From NCBI GenBank assembly GCA_913046825.1, contig CAJWTF010000081.1, positions 1 to 16,479 of the forward strand: a stretch of DNA of 16,479 nt, in the 5' to 3' direction. Origin of the DNA: an uncultured Rickettsiales bacterium (lineage in GTDB: Bacteria; Pseudomonadota; Alphaproteobacteria; UBA8366). Below, one piece after another: positions 5,890-14,297 of the stretch. The notes beneath the pieces are model-generated. The model ran no database searches, was not told where the DNA came from, and saw nothing but the letters and a program-made list of their open reading frames with translations. Positions within the stretch are counted from its first letter, which is position 1. The number at the start of each line of letters is the position of its first letter. The position numbers and the translations under genes were made by a program.

Positions 5890-8339
5890 TCCGCCGCCTC
5901 CAACACGTTGAAACTTGCCAGCGGTTTGAACTCTTCCTTCTCCGGCCCCTCGGTGCGCTCCGACCAGGGATCCGTCTGCAGGAAGCGTTGCGCGAAATCA
6001 AAGCGCGCAGCGAGGGCCTTCCGATTGGCATGATCTTCGACGACTTGCTCCCGCAAGCTCTCGATACCGACCCGATCCAGCCATTTCCAGATGCGCTCGA
6101 GATAGCGCGCCTGCTCGCGATAGAGTTGGACGATTGCGGCGCAGTACTCCATGACCTCTTCTTCGGTCTCGACGTTACAGAGTAGTTGAGTCGCCTTCAC
6201 ACTCATCCCGGCGGCGCCGCCGACATGGAGCTCGTAGCCCGAATCCACGCAAACGACCCCGAAATCCTTACATGTGGCCTCTGCACAATTCCGAGGGCAT
6301 CCGGAGACTGCCATCTTCACTTTGTGCGGTGTCCAGGAACCCCAGAGGTATTTTTCCATGCGCACGCCGAGGCTCATCGACGCTTGCGTCCCGAAGCGGC
6401 ACCATTCGGAACCGACGCAAGTCTTAACCGTACGCAGGGCTTTTCCATAGGCATGTCCGGAGACAAGACCAGCATCGTTCAGATCGGACCAGACTTCCGG
6501 CAAGTCTTGCTTCTTGATACCGAGCATATCGATCCGCTGACCGCCGGTAACCTTGACCGTCGGGATTTCAAACTTGTCGACCACATCGGCAATTGCCCGC
6601 AGTTCCCGCGAGTTGGTCAATCCGCCCCACATACGCGGCACGATGGAGAAGGTGCCGTCCTTCTGGATATTGGCGTGCGCGCGCTCATTGATGAAGCGCG
6701 ACTGCTTGTCATCGACATATTCACCGGGCCAGGTCGCCAGCAGATAATAATTCAACGCCGGACGGCATTTGTTGCAGCCGCACGAAGTCTCCCATTCCAG
6801 TTCCTGCATGACAGCCGGGATCGACTTCAGCTCTTTGGCCACGATCAAACGACGGACGTCGTCGTGGCCGAGCGCCGTGCAACCGCACATCGGCACCACT
6901 TCCGACGGGTCATAGGAGTCACCCAGTGTCAGCATGAGCAGTTGCTCGACCAAGCCCGTGCACGATCCGCAAGATGAGGACGCTTTGGTTTGCGTCCGGA
7001 CGTCGTCTAGCCCGGTCAGGCCCTGTCCATCGATAGCCTCAACAATGGCGCCTTTACATACGCCGTTACAGCCGCAGATTTCCGCATTATCCGGCAAGGC
7101 TGCAACGGCCGCCGTAGGGTCCAGCGGGGCACCCCCGGCATAACTCGGACCGAAGATCAGCGTCTCGCGCATCTCCGAGATATCGGCGCCATCTTTCAGC
7201 AGTTGGAAGAACCAGGCACCGTCGGCCGTGTCGCCATATAGGACCGCCCCGATTATGCGGTCATCCTGAAGCACGAGCCGCTTGTAGACACCGAGCGCCG
7301 CATCGCGAAACACGATCTCTTCCCGGTCGTCGCCTTCCGCAAAATCACCGGCTGAGAACAAGTTGATGCCCGTCACCTTCAGCTTGGTCGACGTGACCGA
7401 CCCGGAATAGGCCGCTGTCTGATCGCCGGCGAGCTGCGCACCAACGACCCCCGCCATCTCATAGAGCGGTGCGACGAGACCGTAACACATACCCCGGTGT
7501 TCGACGCATTCCCCGACCGCCAGGATATCCGGATCGTCGGTAAACATGGCGTCATCTACCTGAAGGCCTCGCCCGACCGCCAAATCCGCGTCGTCGGCGA
7601 GGGTGATATTGGGTTTGATGCCAACCGCCATGACAACGATGTCAGCCTCGATAATCGTGCCGTCGTCCAACTTGACCGCACGGACAAACTCATCACCGAT
7701 AATCTCATGTGTATTAGCGCGGGTGATGACATTGATGCCCCGGTCTTCAACGGCTTTCTGCAGCAGATATCCGGCCGAGGCATCGAGTTGGCGTTCCATC
7801 AATGTCGGCATCAGATGAAGAACCGTCACCTCCATGCCCCGCGCCTTCAATCCGGCCGCAGCTTCGAGGCCCAAGAGACCGCCCCCGATAACCACGGCCT
7901 TTGACCCCTCGGCTTCCGCCGCAGATATCATCGCGTCCACGTCGTCCAAGTCACGATATGTCAACACGCCCGGCAAGTCGGCGCCTGGAAGTGGGATGAC
8001 GAAAGGCAGAGAGCCGGTCGCAATCAGAAGCTTGTCGTAATCAGTCTGCGTCCGGTCCGACGCGATCACTTGCTTCGTGTCCCGGTCTATCCGGACGATT
8101 TCCTTGCCTTTGTGCAGCGTGACATTGTGTTCAGCGTACCAGGCCTCATCGTGAATGATGATTTCCGCGTACGCTTTCTCCCCCGAGAGAACGGGCGAGA
8201 GCATGATCCTGTCGTAATTGACCCGGGGCTCCGCCCCGAAAATGGTCACTTCATATCGATCCGGGTCCCTTTTGAAGAGTTCTTCCAGAGCTCTCCCGGC
8301 GGCCATGCCGTTTCCGACAACTACGAGCTTTTCTTTCAT
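5886..8339 (-). CDS. nirB: Assimilatory nitrite reductase [NAD(P)H] large subunit NirB
   Basis: A cytoplasmic flavo-siroheme enzyme that reduces nitrite to ammonium with six electrons from NAD(P)H; 817 aa, near the family's usual 830-850. Domains in order: FAD/NAD(P)-binding pyridine nucleotide-disulfide reductase part (VVVGNGMAAGRALEEL at 6-21; VVIGGGLLGLEAAAGL); a BFD-like [2Fe-2S] domain around 420-470 (ICGCNGVCKG, SCGSCTGL); a second Cys-rich segment around 483-525 (MCGCTALGHDD, SCGCNKCRP); then the sulfite/nitrite reductase half with siroheme/[4Fe-4S] ligands Cys641, Cys647, Cys681 and Cys685 (TCVGSEWCRFG, SGCPRNCAEA). ATG 8339 is preferred because GGAG lies 6 nt upstream. A GTG at 8354 overlapping the nrtCD stop (GTGA) would add MTEKN. 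Confidence 0.95.
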   Translation of the reverse strand: MKEKLVVVGNGMAAGRALEELFKRDPDRYEVTIFGAEPRVNYDRIMLSPVLSGEKAYAEIIIHDEAWYAEHNVTLHKGKEIVRIDRDTKQVIASDRTQTDYDKLLIATGSLPFVIPLPGADLPGVLTYRDLDDVDAMISAAEAEGSKAVVIGGGLLGLEAAAGLKARGMEVTVLHLMPTLMERQLDASAGYLLQKAVEDRGINVITRANTHEIIGDEFVRAVKLDDGTIIEADIVVMAVGIKPNITLADDADLAVGRGLQVDDAMFTDDPDILAVGECVEHRGMCYGLVAPLYEMAGVVGAQLAGDQTAAYSGSVTSTKLKVTGINLFSAGDFAEGDDREEIVFRDAALGVYKRLVLQDDRIIGAVLYGDTADGAWFFQLLKDGADISEMRETLIFGPSYAGGAPLDPTAAVAALPDNAEICGCNGVCKGAIVEAIDGQGLTGLDDVRTQTKASSSCGSCTGLVEQLLMLTLGDSYDPSEVVPMCGCTALGHDDVRRLIVAKELKSIPAVMQELEWETSCGCNKCRPALNYYLLATWPGEYVDDKQSRFINERAHANIQKDGTFSIVPRMWGGLTNSRELRAIADVVDKFEIPTVKVTGGQRIDMLGIKKQDLPEVWSDLNDAGLVSGHAYGKALRTVKTCVGSEWCRFGTQASMSLGVRMEKYLWGSWTPHKVKMAVSGCPRNCAEATCKDFGVVCVDSGYELHVGGAAGMSVKATQLLCNVETEEEVMEYCAAIVQLYREQARYLERIWKWLDRVGIESLREQVVEDHANRKALAARFDFAQRFLQTDPWSERTEGPEKEEFKPLASFNVLEAAE

Positions 8340-8350
8340 GTTCTTCTCCG

Positions 8351-10072
8351 TCACGCCGCTTCGCTATCAAGCGCCGGCGCTTCATCATCTGATTCGGCTT
8401 CGGCTTTCGGGTCTGCCCCGCCTTCGTATTCTTCCAGGAAGGTGAGCAGCTCCTGGCGGTACTCGTAGTAATCCGAATGGTCGAGCAGCGCCTTTCGCGT
8501 CCGAGGACGCGGCAGATCGACATCCATAATGTTGCCGATCCGGGCATTGGGCCCGTTGGTCATCATGACGACCCGATCAGCCAGGAGGATCGCTTCGTCG
8601 ACGTCATGGGTGACGCAGATCGCCGTCACTTGCGAACGCTTCCAGACGTCCATCAGAACTTCTTGGAGTTCCCATCGCGTCAACGAATCCAGCATCCCGA
8701 ACGGCTCGTCGAGCAGGAGGAGCTTTGGAGAGAGCGCAAAAGCACGGGCGATCCCGACCCGCTGTTTCATGCCGTTCGAGAGGTCAGCCGCCGGTTTATT
8801 CATCGAATCGCCAAGGCCGACGCGCGACAGATAGTATTGCACAATATCGAGACGCTCGGCGTTGGAGGCATCGGGATAAACCTTGTCGACGCCGAGTGCC
8901 ACGTTCTCCGCGGCGGTCAGCCACGGGAAAAGACTTGGCGCCTGAAAGACGACCGCCCGTTCCGGACCGGCACCGTCAATTTCCTTGCCATTCAGAATGA
9001 TGCCGCCACCGGACAATTCGTTCAGCCCGGCACACATGGAGAGCACCGTGGACTTGCCGCAGCCGGAGTGCCCGATCAGGGAAACAAACTCACCGCGCTG
9101 CATCTTGAGATCGAAGCCATCGACTACGGTCAATGGGCCTTTCGGCGTCGGGTACACTTTGCGGACGTGACTGAACTCGACATAGCCGTCTGTGATCGGG
9201 CTGTGCGCCGCCTTCTTATATGCTTCCGGCAACTCATCGCTTTGGGTGATCGGGGTGACATTCGGCAGGACGAATTCTTCCTCCGCATCCACGCCGCGTT
9301 CCAGCCCGACCTTCATGAGATAGCTCGTGATCTCTGCCCGAAGCCTTTTAAAATCCGGATCGCTGTTCATTGCTGAGCGATCCCGGGGACGAGGTATATT
9401 GACGGAAAATTCTGGTCCTAGGGTCGCATTCGGGCCGGGGTTGAGGGGAATGATCCGGTCGGCCAGCAGGATCGCTTCGTCGACATCGTTGGTGATCAGG
9501 ATCACCGTCTTTTTCTCTTCCCGCCAAATCTCCTCGATCTCGTCCTGCAGCTTGGCTCGGGTCAGCGCATCGAGCGCGGAAAGAGGTTCATCGAGGAGCA
9601 GGATTTCCGGACTCATCGCGAGCGCCCGCGCCACAGCAACCCGCTGACGCATCCCGCCGGAAAGCTCAGCCGGCCGACGGTCGATGGCGGGCGTGAGGCC
9701 AACCATGTCGACATACTTCCGTGTTCGGGCGTCCCGCTCGGCCTTGCTCTCATCCGCGAACACCTCGTCCACGGCCAGCGCGACGTTGCTCTCAACCGTG
9801 AGCCACGGCATCAAGGAATAGCTTTGGAAAACCACGCCCCGATCCGGGCCCGGTTCCGATACCCGCTCACCCTTAAGCAAGACCTCTCCCGCGTCTGGCG
9901 GTATCAGCCCGGCAACTGACGAGATGAGTGTCGTCTTGCCGGAACCGGAGAAACCAACGATGGCAACGAACTCGCCTTCCTCGATGGAGAGTGAAATGTC
10001 GGCGAGCACTTCGGTTCTGTCGGTACCGCTGCCGTAAGCCTTCGACACACCATTCAGTTCTAAAAAAGCCAT
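8351..10072 (-). CDS. nrtCD: Nitrate ABC transporter, fused double ATPase (NrtC/NrtD-like)
   Basis: A 573-aa protein with two complete ATP-binding cassettes in one chain that powers nitrate import through NrtB. Cassette 1: Walker [10 protein letters not shown] (40-48), signature LSGGM (137-141), Walker B ILLLDEP (157-163), switch position Asn195 in ITNDVDEA. Cassette 2: Walker [10 protein letters not shown] (334-342), signature LSNGM (431-435), Walker B LLLLDEP (451-457), switch His489 in VTHDVDEA. A linker of about 50 residues (roughly 250-295) joins them. Both cassettes resemble nitrate/taurine-type ATPases. The second looks like proteobacterial NasD/NrtD, and cyanobacterial NrtC's binding-protein domain is absent. 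ATG 10072 has GGAG 8 nt upstream and lies 11 nt after nrtB; an open frame extends upstream to 10225 but overlaps nrtB and adds no recognisable sequence. The C-terminal tail is acidic. Confidence 0.93.
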   Translation of the reverse strand: MAFLELNGVSKAYGSGTDRTEVLADISLSIEEGEFVAIVGFSGSGKTTLISSVAGLIPPDAGEVLLKGERVSEPGPDRGVVFQSYSLMPWLTVESNVALAVDEVFADESKAERDARTRKYVDMVGLTPAIDRRPAELSGGMRQRVAVARALAMSPEILLLDEPLSALDALTRAKLQDEIEEIWREEKKTVILITNDVDEAILLADRIIPLNPGPNATLGPEFSVNIPRPRDRSAMNSDPDFKRLRAEITSYLMKVGLERGVDAEEEFVLPNVTPITQSDELPEAYKKAAHSPITDGYVEFSHVRKVYPTPKGPLTVVDGFDLKMQRGEFVSLIGHSGCGKSTVLSMCAGLNELSGGGIILNGKEIDGAGPERAVVFQAPSLFPWLTAAENVALGVDKVYPDASNAERLDIVQYYLSRVGLGDSMNKPAADLSNGMKQRVGIARAFALSPKLLLLDEPFGMLDSLTRWELQEVLMDVWKRSQVTAICVTHDVDEAILLADRVVMMTNGPNARIGNIMDVDLPRPRTRKALLDHSDYYEYRQELLTFLEEYEGGADPKAEAESDDEAPALDSEAA

Positions 10073-10083
10073 AGCCGAATCTC

Positions 10084-11178
10084 CTATCGCGTTGCTGAGA
10101 AGGTGCACATGGACTGCACCGCGAGCATGACCCGATCGAGCAGAAAGCCGATCACGCCGATGGTCAGAACCGCGACCATGATCTTGGCGAGCGAAGAGGA
10201 GGAGCCGTTCTGGAACTCGTCCCAAACGAATTTGCCGAGCCCCGGGTTCTGCGCCAGCATCTCCGCTGCGATCAGCACCATCCAGCCGACGCCGAGCGAG
10301 AGCCGAAGCCCGGTGAATATCAGCGGGAGGGAAGAGGGGAGAACCAGCTTAACAATCTTCTTGTACCAGGAGAGCTGAATAACCCGTCCGACATTCATCA
10401 GGTCCTTGTCGATGGACGAGACACCGTGTGCCGTGTTGATCAAGGTCGGCCACAGCGAGCACAAGGTGACCGTGATCGCGGAGACCAGAAACGATTTCTC
10501 GAAAAGCCCATCGTTGGTCTTGTAAACGGCCGAGACCACCATGGTCACCAGCGGCAACCAGGCGAGCGGCGAGACCGGTTTGAAGATTTGAATCAGCGGA
10601 TTGATCCCCGCGTTAACGATGTTCGACATGCCGCAAAGAATGCCGAGCGGTACAGCCACCAGCGTCGCGAAGATAAACCCGAGAGCCACCGTCTTTAGGC
10701 TGGTGACGATCTGGTCGAGATACGTCGGCTTGCCGGTATAGTTCCGCCATTTAACGCGGTCGTGCTTGCCGGCTTCGGCATAACGGGCATTCCGTATCTC
10801 TTGACGTTCGTAGAACTTCCCTTCTTTGACTCGTTCGGCCTTGTGATCCTCGTAGAGATTGACCGTTTGCTCCCAAACCTTGGCCGGCCCGGGTATGGCT
10901 CCTAGAGATGTTTTGACGGTCGGCGCCAATGCAGCCCATGCCGCGAAGAACAGAAGCAGCCCGATCACCGGTATAAAGAAGCCGCGCCAGAGTTCGAGGA
11001 GCTGCGGTTTCAACTCGTCGCCCAAAGCAATCTTGATCATCGGCGTCAACCAACCGAGCCCGAGCATCGAAAGGTAGGAATCCGCCTTGTTGATCATGGC
11101 GAAGAGACGTTCTCGGCGGGCCTCTTTCTCAGCATCCGCCGCAACGTTTGCGGCCATAGTCGGATCAACAGTGCTCAT
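10084..11178 (-). CDS. nrtB: Nitrate ABC transporter permease NrtB
   Basis: A 364-aa inner-membrane permease of the nitrate/sulfonate/taurine ABC class, forming the channel that receives nitrate from NrtA and is driven by the fused ATPase. A charged N-terminal extension of about 65 residues precedes the first membrane helix ([19 protein letters not shown]). A hydrophilic loop (about 95-155, with [20 protein letters not shown]) separates it from five more helices, including [32 protein letters not shown] and [20 protein letters not shown]. The ATPase-contact EAA-type loop is seen in [20 protein letters not shown] followed by VLPSSLP. The family average is about 275 residues; the extra length is the N-terminal and first-loop extension. 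ATG 11178 has GGAG 8 nt upstream. Confidence 0.93.
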   Translation of the reverse strand: MSTVDPTMAANVAADAEKEARRERLFAMINKADSYLSMLGLGWLTPMIKIALGDELKPQLLELWRGFFIPVIGLLLFFAAWAALAPTVKTSLGAIPGPAKVWEQTVNLYEDHKAERVKEGKFYERQEIRNARYAEAGKHDRVKWRNYTGKPTYLDQIVTSLKTVALGFIFATLVAVPLGILCGMSNIVNAGINPLIQIFKPVSPLAWLPLVTMVVSAVYKTNDGLFEKSFLVSAITVTLCSLWPTLINTAHGVSSIDKDLMNVGRVIQLSWYKKIVKLVLPSSLPLIFTGLRLSLGVGWMVLIAAEMLAQNPGLGKFVWDEFQNGSSSSLAKIMVAVLTIGVIGFLLDRVMLAVQSMCTFSATR

Positions 11179-11212
11179 TTCAAGTTCTCCGCATTTGGAT
11201 TGGGGTAGGAAT

Positions 11213-11234
11213 GGGGCAGCCGGAAAGCTGCCCC
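11213..11234 (-). promoter_or_regulatory. Intercistronic hairpin between nrtA and nrtB
   Basis: A perfect 8-bp inverted repeat (GGGGCAGC, 6-nt loop, GCTGCCCC) starts 6 nt after the nrtA stop codon. On the transcribed strand no T-run follows it, so it is not a full intrinsic terminator. Such hairpins after binding-protein genes commonly protect the upstream mRNA from 3' decay or partly attenuate, giving more binding protein than permease. That role is inferred here. Confidence 0.6.
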
Positions 11235-11240
11235 AACCGG

Positions 11241-12671
11241 TTAACCCGTGACGTCATTACCCTTTACGACCTGTTGTCCTTTCAGGCCGATCGGGAACTT
11301 GTCGATGTAAGCGTTTGGTTTGCGTCCATCGAAAGTGATGCCGTCAATGAACTCCGACTGGGGAGCACGATAACCGTCGGTATCCCAGGGGAAGTCCTCT
11401 TTCTTGGCCTTCCCTTCGGCAACCAGCATCTTCGCCGCTTTCAGATAGACGTCCGGCCGGTAAACGCGCTTGGCCGTTTCGTGATACCAGTTGTCGGGTT
11501 TAGCTTCCGCGATCTGCCCCCAACGCCGCATCTGAGAGAGGTACCAAATGGCGTCCGAGTAATAGGGATACGTCGCGAAATAGCGAAAGAAGACATTGAA
11601 ATCCGGGACTGCGCGCTTGTCGCCCTTCTCGTATTCGAAGGTGCCGGTCATGGAATTCGCAATAACCTCGTAGTCAGCACCGACATACTCGGACCGCGCC
11701 AGTATCTTCACAGCCTCGGGGCGGTTCGCATTGTTGTTCTCGTCGAGCCAGATCGCGGCACGGATCATCGCCTTCACGACGGCGAGATGCGTGTTCGGAT
11801 GCTTGTCGTGCCACCCTTTGGAGACACCGAAGACTTTCTCGGGATTGTTCTTCCAAATCTCGTAGTCGGTGATGACGGGAACGCCGATCCCCTTGAAGAC
11901 CGCCTGCTGGTTCCACGGCTCACCGACGCAGTATCCCAAAATAGTGCCTGCCTCGAGTGTCGCCGGCATTTGCGGCGGCGGGGTCACTGACAAAAACGCA
12001 TCGGCCTGGATTTGGCCGCTGATGTTTTCCGGCGAATAGAAGCCCGGACGGATACCACCGGCCGCAAGCCAATACCGCAGCTCGTAATTGTGGGTCGAGA
12101 CGGGAAAGACCATCCCCATGTTGAACGGTTTGCCTTCGTCCTTGTACTTCTCCACCACCGGCTTGAGGTAGTCCGCCTTGATGGGGTGGACCGGCTTCCC
12201 GTCTTTCATCGGGATATGTTTCTTCATCTCCGCCCATACTTCATTCGACACGGTGATACCGTTGCCGTTCAGGTCCATGGAGAAAGCGGTAATGATGTGC
12301 GCCTGCGTGCCGAAACCGATTGTGGCGCCAAGCGGTTGCCCCGCCAGCATGTGCGCGCCATCGAGTTCGCCGGTGATCACACGGTCGAGCAAAACCTTCC
12401 AATTGGCTTGCGGTTCCAGTGTGACAAAGAGGCCTTCGTCTTCGAAGTAACCTTTCTCATAGGCAATCGCGAGTGGCGCCATATCCGTCAGCTTGATAAA
12501 GCCGAATTTCAGCTCGTCTTTCTCGACGTCGAGCGGCTCTGCATGAGCCGCCGGGAGGAGCGGCGTCGCGAAGGTCGCCATCGCAGCGACCGTTACGGCT
12601 GTAATGGACGACAAAAGGCGTCGCCGGGTTATTCGCCATTTCGTTTCCTTGGGATCGAAAGTCTTGCTCAT
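11241..12671 (-). CDS. nrtA: Nitrate ABC transporter periplasmic substrate-binding protein NrtA
   Basis: A 476-aa nitrate/nitrite-binding protein of the NrtA/CmpA family delivering substrate to NrtB. The N-terminus is a Tat signal: the twin-arginine segment ITRRRLLSS (about 14-22), a hydrophobic stretch ([19 protein letters not shown]), and likely cleavage after AHA near residue 44. Family landmarks follow: [85 protein letters not shown] and [20 protein letters not shown]. Tat export suggests folding before export. The ATG at 12671 follows GGAG by about 10 nt; an out-of-frame ATG at 12678 sits only 3 nt from the same GGAG and is less likely. It is the first gene after the sigma-54/ANTAR control region and shares its fold with the cytoplasmic sensor NasS encoded just upstream. 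Confidence 0.95.
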   Translation of the reverse strand: MSKTFDPKETKWRITRRRLLSSITAVTVAAMATFATPLLPAAHAEPLDVEKDELKFGFIKLTDMAPLAIAYEKGYFEDEGLFVTLEPQANWKVLLDRVITGELDGAHMLAGQPLGATIGFGTQAHIITAFSMDLNGNGITVSNEVWAEMKKHIPMKDGKPVHPIKADYLKPVVEKYKDEGKPFNMGMVFPVSTHNYELRYWLAAGGIRPGFYSPENISGQIQADAFLSVTPPPQMPATLEAGTILGYCVGEPWNQQAVFKGIGVPVITDYEIWKNNPEKVFGVSKGWHDKHPNTHLAVVKAMIRAAIWLDENNNANRPEAVKILARSEYVGADYEVIANSMTGTFEYEKGDKRAVPDFNVFFRYFATYPYYSDAIWYLSQMRRWGQIAEAKPDNWYHETAKRVYRPDVYLKAAKMLVAEGKAKKEDFPWDTDGYRAPQSEFIDGITFDGRKPNAYIDKFPIGLKGQQVVKGNDVTG

Positions 12672-12684
12672 GTTCCATGCTCTC

Positions 12685-12743
12685 CAAACAATAAACGCCG
12701 CGAACCTGAACCCCTCGTATGAGGGGGGTTGGTCAGCGGCGTT
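12685..12743 (-). terminator. Leader intrinsic terminator (attenuator) of nrtA
   Basis: On the minus strand, perfect 8-bp outer arms AACGCCGC (12743-12736) and GCGGCGTT (12701-12694) enclose a second stem (CCCCTC, loop ATAC, GAGGGG). A T-rich tail TTTATTGTTT follows directly, ending just before the nrtA ribosome binding site. The 5' arm is also the loop and 3' stem of the ANTAR P2 hairpin, so terminator and P2 are mutually exclusive. Confidence 0.85.
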
Positions 12744-12792
12744 GCTGTAGGCCCATCGAGGGGCGTTTTGACGTTCTCGTCGGCGTTGACGA
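12734..12792 (-). promoter_or_regulatory. NasT-responsive ANTAR leader RNA (dual hexaloop hairpins P1 and P2)
   Basis: Two hairpins with identical hexaloops AACGCC, each with the A1 and G4 residues conserved in ANTAR targets. P1 at 12792-12777 is TCGTC-AACGCC-GACGA (5 bp). P2 at 12747-12734 is CAGC-AACGCC-GCTG (4 bp). Between them lies a third small stem, GCCC-CTCGAT-GGGC (12764-12751). P1 begins about 4 nt after the predicted transcription start. Binding of NasT to P1 and P2 would sequester the 5' arm of the terminator and allow read-through into nrtA. The pair nasT-nasS directly upstream supports this assignment. Confidence 0.85.
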
Positions 12793-12806
12793 TTACCCCT
12801 CTAAAG

Positions 12807-12821
12807 GCAAGGGCTGTGCCA
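12807..12821 (-). promoter_or_regulatory. Sigma-54 (RpoN) promoter of nrtA
   Basis: Minus-strand TGGCAC-AGCCC-TTGC is an exact fit to the -24/-12 consensus with correct 5-nt spacing. The transcription start is expected near 12795, giving a leader of about 124 nt that carries the ANTAR hairpins and terminator. NtrC-like and IHF sites lie upstream at suitable distances. Confidence 0.88.
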
Positions 12822-12851
12822 ACGTCCAAACGGCCACCTGTTCTCTAATTG

Positions 12852-12864
12852 AATCAATCGGTTA
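12852..12864 (+). promoter_or_regulatory. IHF binding site
   Basis: AATCAATCGGTTA on the plus strand matches all defined positions of WATCAANNNNTTR. It is centred about 63 bp upstream of the predicted nrtA start, between the NtrC-like sites and the sigma-54 promoter. This is the usual place for the bend that brings NtrC to RpoN polymerase. Confidence 0.7.
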
Positions 12865-12865
12865 T

Positions 12866-12905
12866 CGTCTGAGGAGCCAAAGTGCTCGACTGTGGGGCTC
12901 AGACG
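12866..12905. promoter_or_regulatory. Long dyad in the nrtA control region, regulator unknown
   Basis: Perfect 8-bp arms CGTCTGAG (12866-12873) and CTCAGACG (12898-12905), with nested GAGCC (12874-12878) and GGCTC (12896-12900) overlapping the inner ends. It lies between the IHF site and the NtrC-like sites, about 70-110 bp upstream of the predicted start. It could be an extra operator or just a spacer structure. Confidence 0.4.
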
Positions 12906-12919
12906 TTGTGCCGACAAGT

Positions 12920-12956
12920 TGCGCACTCTAATCGCACATTGGTCAGTTTTTGTGCA
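12920..12956 (-). promoter_or_regulatory. Tandem NtrC-like enhancer sites
   Basis: Two 17-bp sites lie 20 bp centre to centre, roughly two helical turns. Site A (12940-12956) is TGCACAAAAACTGACCA on the minus strand, 12 of 17 matches to the enteric consensus TGCACTAAAATGGTGCA. Site B (12920-12936) is TGCGATTAGAGTGCGCA, 10 of 17, keeping the outer TGC and GCA. They sit about 153 and 133 bp upstream of the predicted sigma-54 start, a normal enhancer distance. Confidence 0.65.
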
Positions 12957-12965
12957 GTGCAGCAT
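12953..12965 (-). promoter_or_regulatory. TGC-box shared with the nasT upstream dyad
   Basis: Minus-strand ATGCTGCACTGCA differs at one base from plus-strand ATGCTGCATTGCA within 14912-14924 at the nasT start. It abuts and partly overlaps NtrC-like site A. The motif resembles the TGC-rich sites reported for the PhaR repressor in Paracoccus, but the regulator here is unknown. Confidence 0.35.
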
Positions 12966-12991
12966 AACGTTCCGGATCGTCCGGGTCGCTC

Positions 12992-14287
12992 TTAGGAATG
13001 AATGTCGAATCCCGCGATATAGGCCTCAATCGCGTCGGGATCGAAACGCCGGCCATCGAAGAAGATATCCGGCCCAAGATACAAGCGCCCGGAATTCGAC
13101 CCTACGGCCGTCGCTTCGACCAGCGCGCCTTCAACCTTGGCATTTGCCGATGGCATTGTGGTTCCCGTGCCCGCGAGTGCACGGCGATAAATGTCCGGCC
13201 TGTAGCTTCCGGCGGACGCCTCTTCGCCTTCGGCAGACGGCTCAACCTGCCCCCAGCGTACCATTTGCGAATAGAACCAGAGCGCTTGAGAGCGCCATGG
13301 AAACGTGGCGGCCCCTTTGTCAAAGACGATGTAGTCTTCGACAGCGGTGAAATCCAACCCGCCAGGGCGTAGGATTTCGCCCGCCAAGATTTTGCGGATG
13401 AGGTCGGCCGGCAAGTTCAGCGCGTTAGGTCGTGCAAGCAGTTGGGCGAGTTCGTCTCGATTGTCCGCATTGCCGGCCCAGGTCGCGGCTGCCTTTAACG
13501 CCCGGATGAGACCGTCCAATGCATCAGGGTGGCTTTCGGCCCACTCCGTCCGCACACCAAGCACTTTCTCCGGGCTGGCGCGCCAGAGCGCCGATGTCGG
13601 CACGATAACCCAACCGATCCCGGCCGCCACAGACAGGCTATTCCACGGTTCGCCAACACAGAAACCGTCCAGATGACCGCTATCGAGGCAATCCGGCATG
13701 TAGGACGGCGGCACGACGCTCAATCGCACATCGCGGTCGGGATGAATGCCCGCCTCGGCCAGCCAGTAGCGCAGCTCGTAGTTATGACTCGAATACGGAT
13801 AAACCATTCCGAAGGAAAGCGGCGCCTCACCGGCCAAATTGCGGTTTGCCACAACCTGAGCTAACACGGCGCCCATTTCCTTTGGGCCTTCCGAGCCGCT
13901 GAGGCCGCCCAAACCCGCCATTTTCTCCCAAAGCGCGGTTGAAACCGTGATCGCATTGCCGTTCAGGCCGAGCGACATCGGGGCGATAACCGAGACCATC
14001 GGATTTCCGACCTTGAGCTGCGAGGCGACCGCCATCCCAGCCAGGAGATGCGCGCAATCGAAATGACCAAGGTTGAGTTTATCGCGGATATTCGCCCAGG
14101 AGGCCTCGCGGGAAAGCTCGAGGTTAATGTTCTGATTTCGTGCAAACCCCTTTTCGGCGGCGACGAGGAGGAGCGCACAATCAATTAATTGGATGAACCC
14201 GGCGCGGACCGTACGCATGCCTTCAGCCGCATTGGATTCATCTTCATCCGCTTCCGTACCCTGTCCTCGTAAATGGTCCACGAGCAT
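12992..14287 (-). CDS. nasS: Nitrate/nitrite sensor NasS (cytoplasmic NrtA-like protein)
   Basis: A 431-aa homologue of the nitrate-binding protein NrtA without a signal peptide, so it stays in the cytoplasm. In the characterised NasS-NasT systems it binds NasT and releases it when nitrate or nitrite binds. Family landmarks parallel Nrt[109 protein letters not shown] and ALWFYSQMVRWGQ. I chose ATG 14287, which has a very strong GAGGGAGGGG sequence just upstream and follows the nasT stop by 10 nt. An upstream in-frame start at 14341 would overlap nasT. Its stop is about 35 nt from the NtrC-like sites of nrtA, with no obvious terminator between. Confidence 0.93.
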   Translation of the reverse strand: MLVDHLRGQGTEADEDESNAAEGMRTVRAGFIQLIDCALLLVAAEKGFARNQNINLELSREASWANIRDKLNLGHFDCAHLLAGMAVASQLKVGNPMVSVIAPMSLGLNGNAITVSTALWEKMAGLGGLSGSEGPKEMGAVLAQVVANRNLAGEAPLSFGMVYPYSSHNYELRYWLAEAGIHPDRDVRLSVVPPSYMPDCLDSGHLDGFCVGEPWNSLSVAAGIGWVIVPTSALWRASPEKVLGVRTEWAESHPDALDGLIRALKAAATWAGNADNRDELAQLLARPNALNLPADLIRKILAGEILRPGGLDFTAVEDYIVFDKGAATFPWRSQALWFYSQMVRWGQVEPSAEGEEASAGSYRPDIYRRALAGTGTTMPSANAKVEGALVEATAVGSNSGRLYLGPDIFFDGRRFDPDAIEAYIAGFDIHS

Positions 14288-14297
14288 TACCCCTCCC

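Noticed and set aside
8477..9376. Plus-strand ORF of 299 aa opposite the fused ATPase
   Set aside because: The minus frame carries all ABC motifs; the plus frame is a long antisense shadow with no family features.
10073..10225. Upstream extension of the fused ATPase to an earlier start
   Set aside because: The extra 51 residues overlap nrtB out of frame and are not ATPase-like; ATG 10072 has a good ribosome binding site and opens directly into the cassette.
12457..12687. Out-of-frame ORF (76 aa) overlapping the nrtA start
   Set aside because: Shadow of the nrtA signal-peptide region; the ATG at 12678 is only 3 nt from the GGAG and the product has no family resemblance.
12972..12984. Small hairpin CCGGA-CGA-TCCGG just after nasS, considered as the nasST terminator
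   Set aside because: Only 5 bp and no T-run follows on the minus strand.
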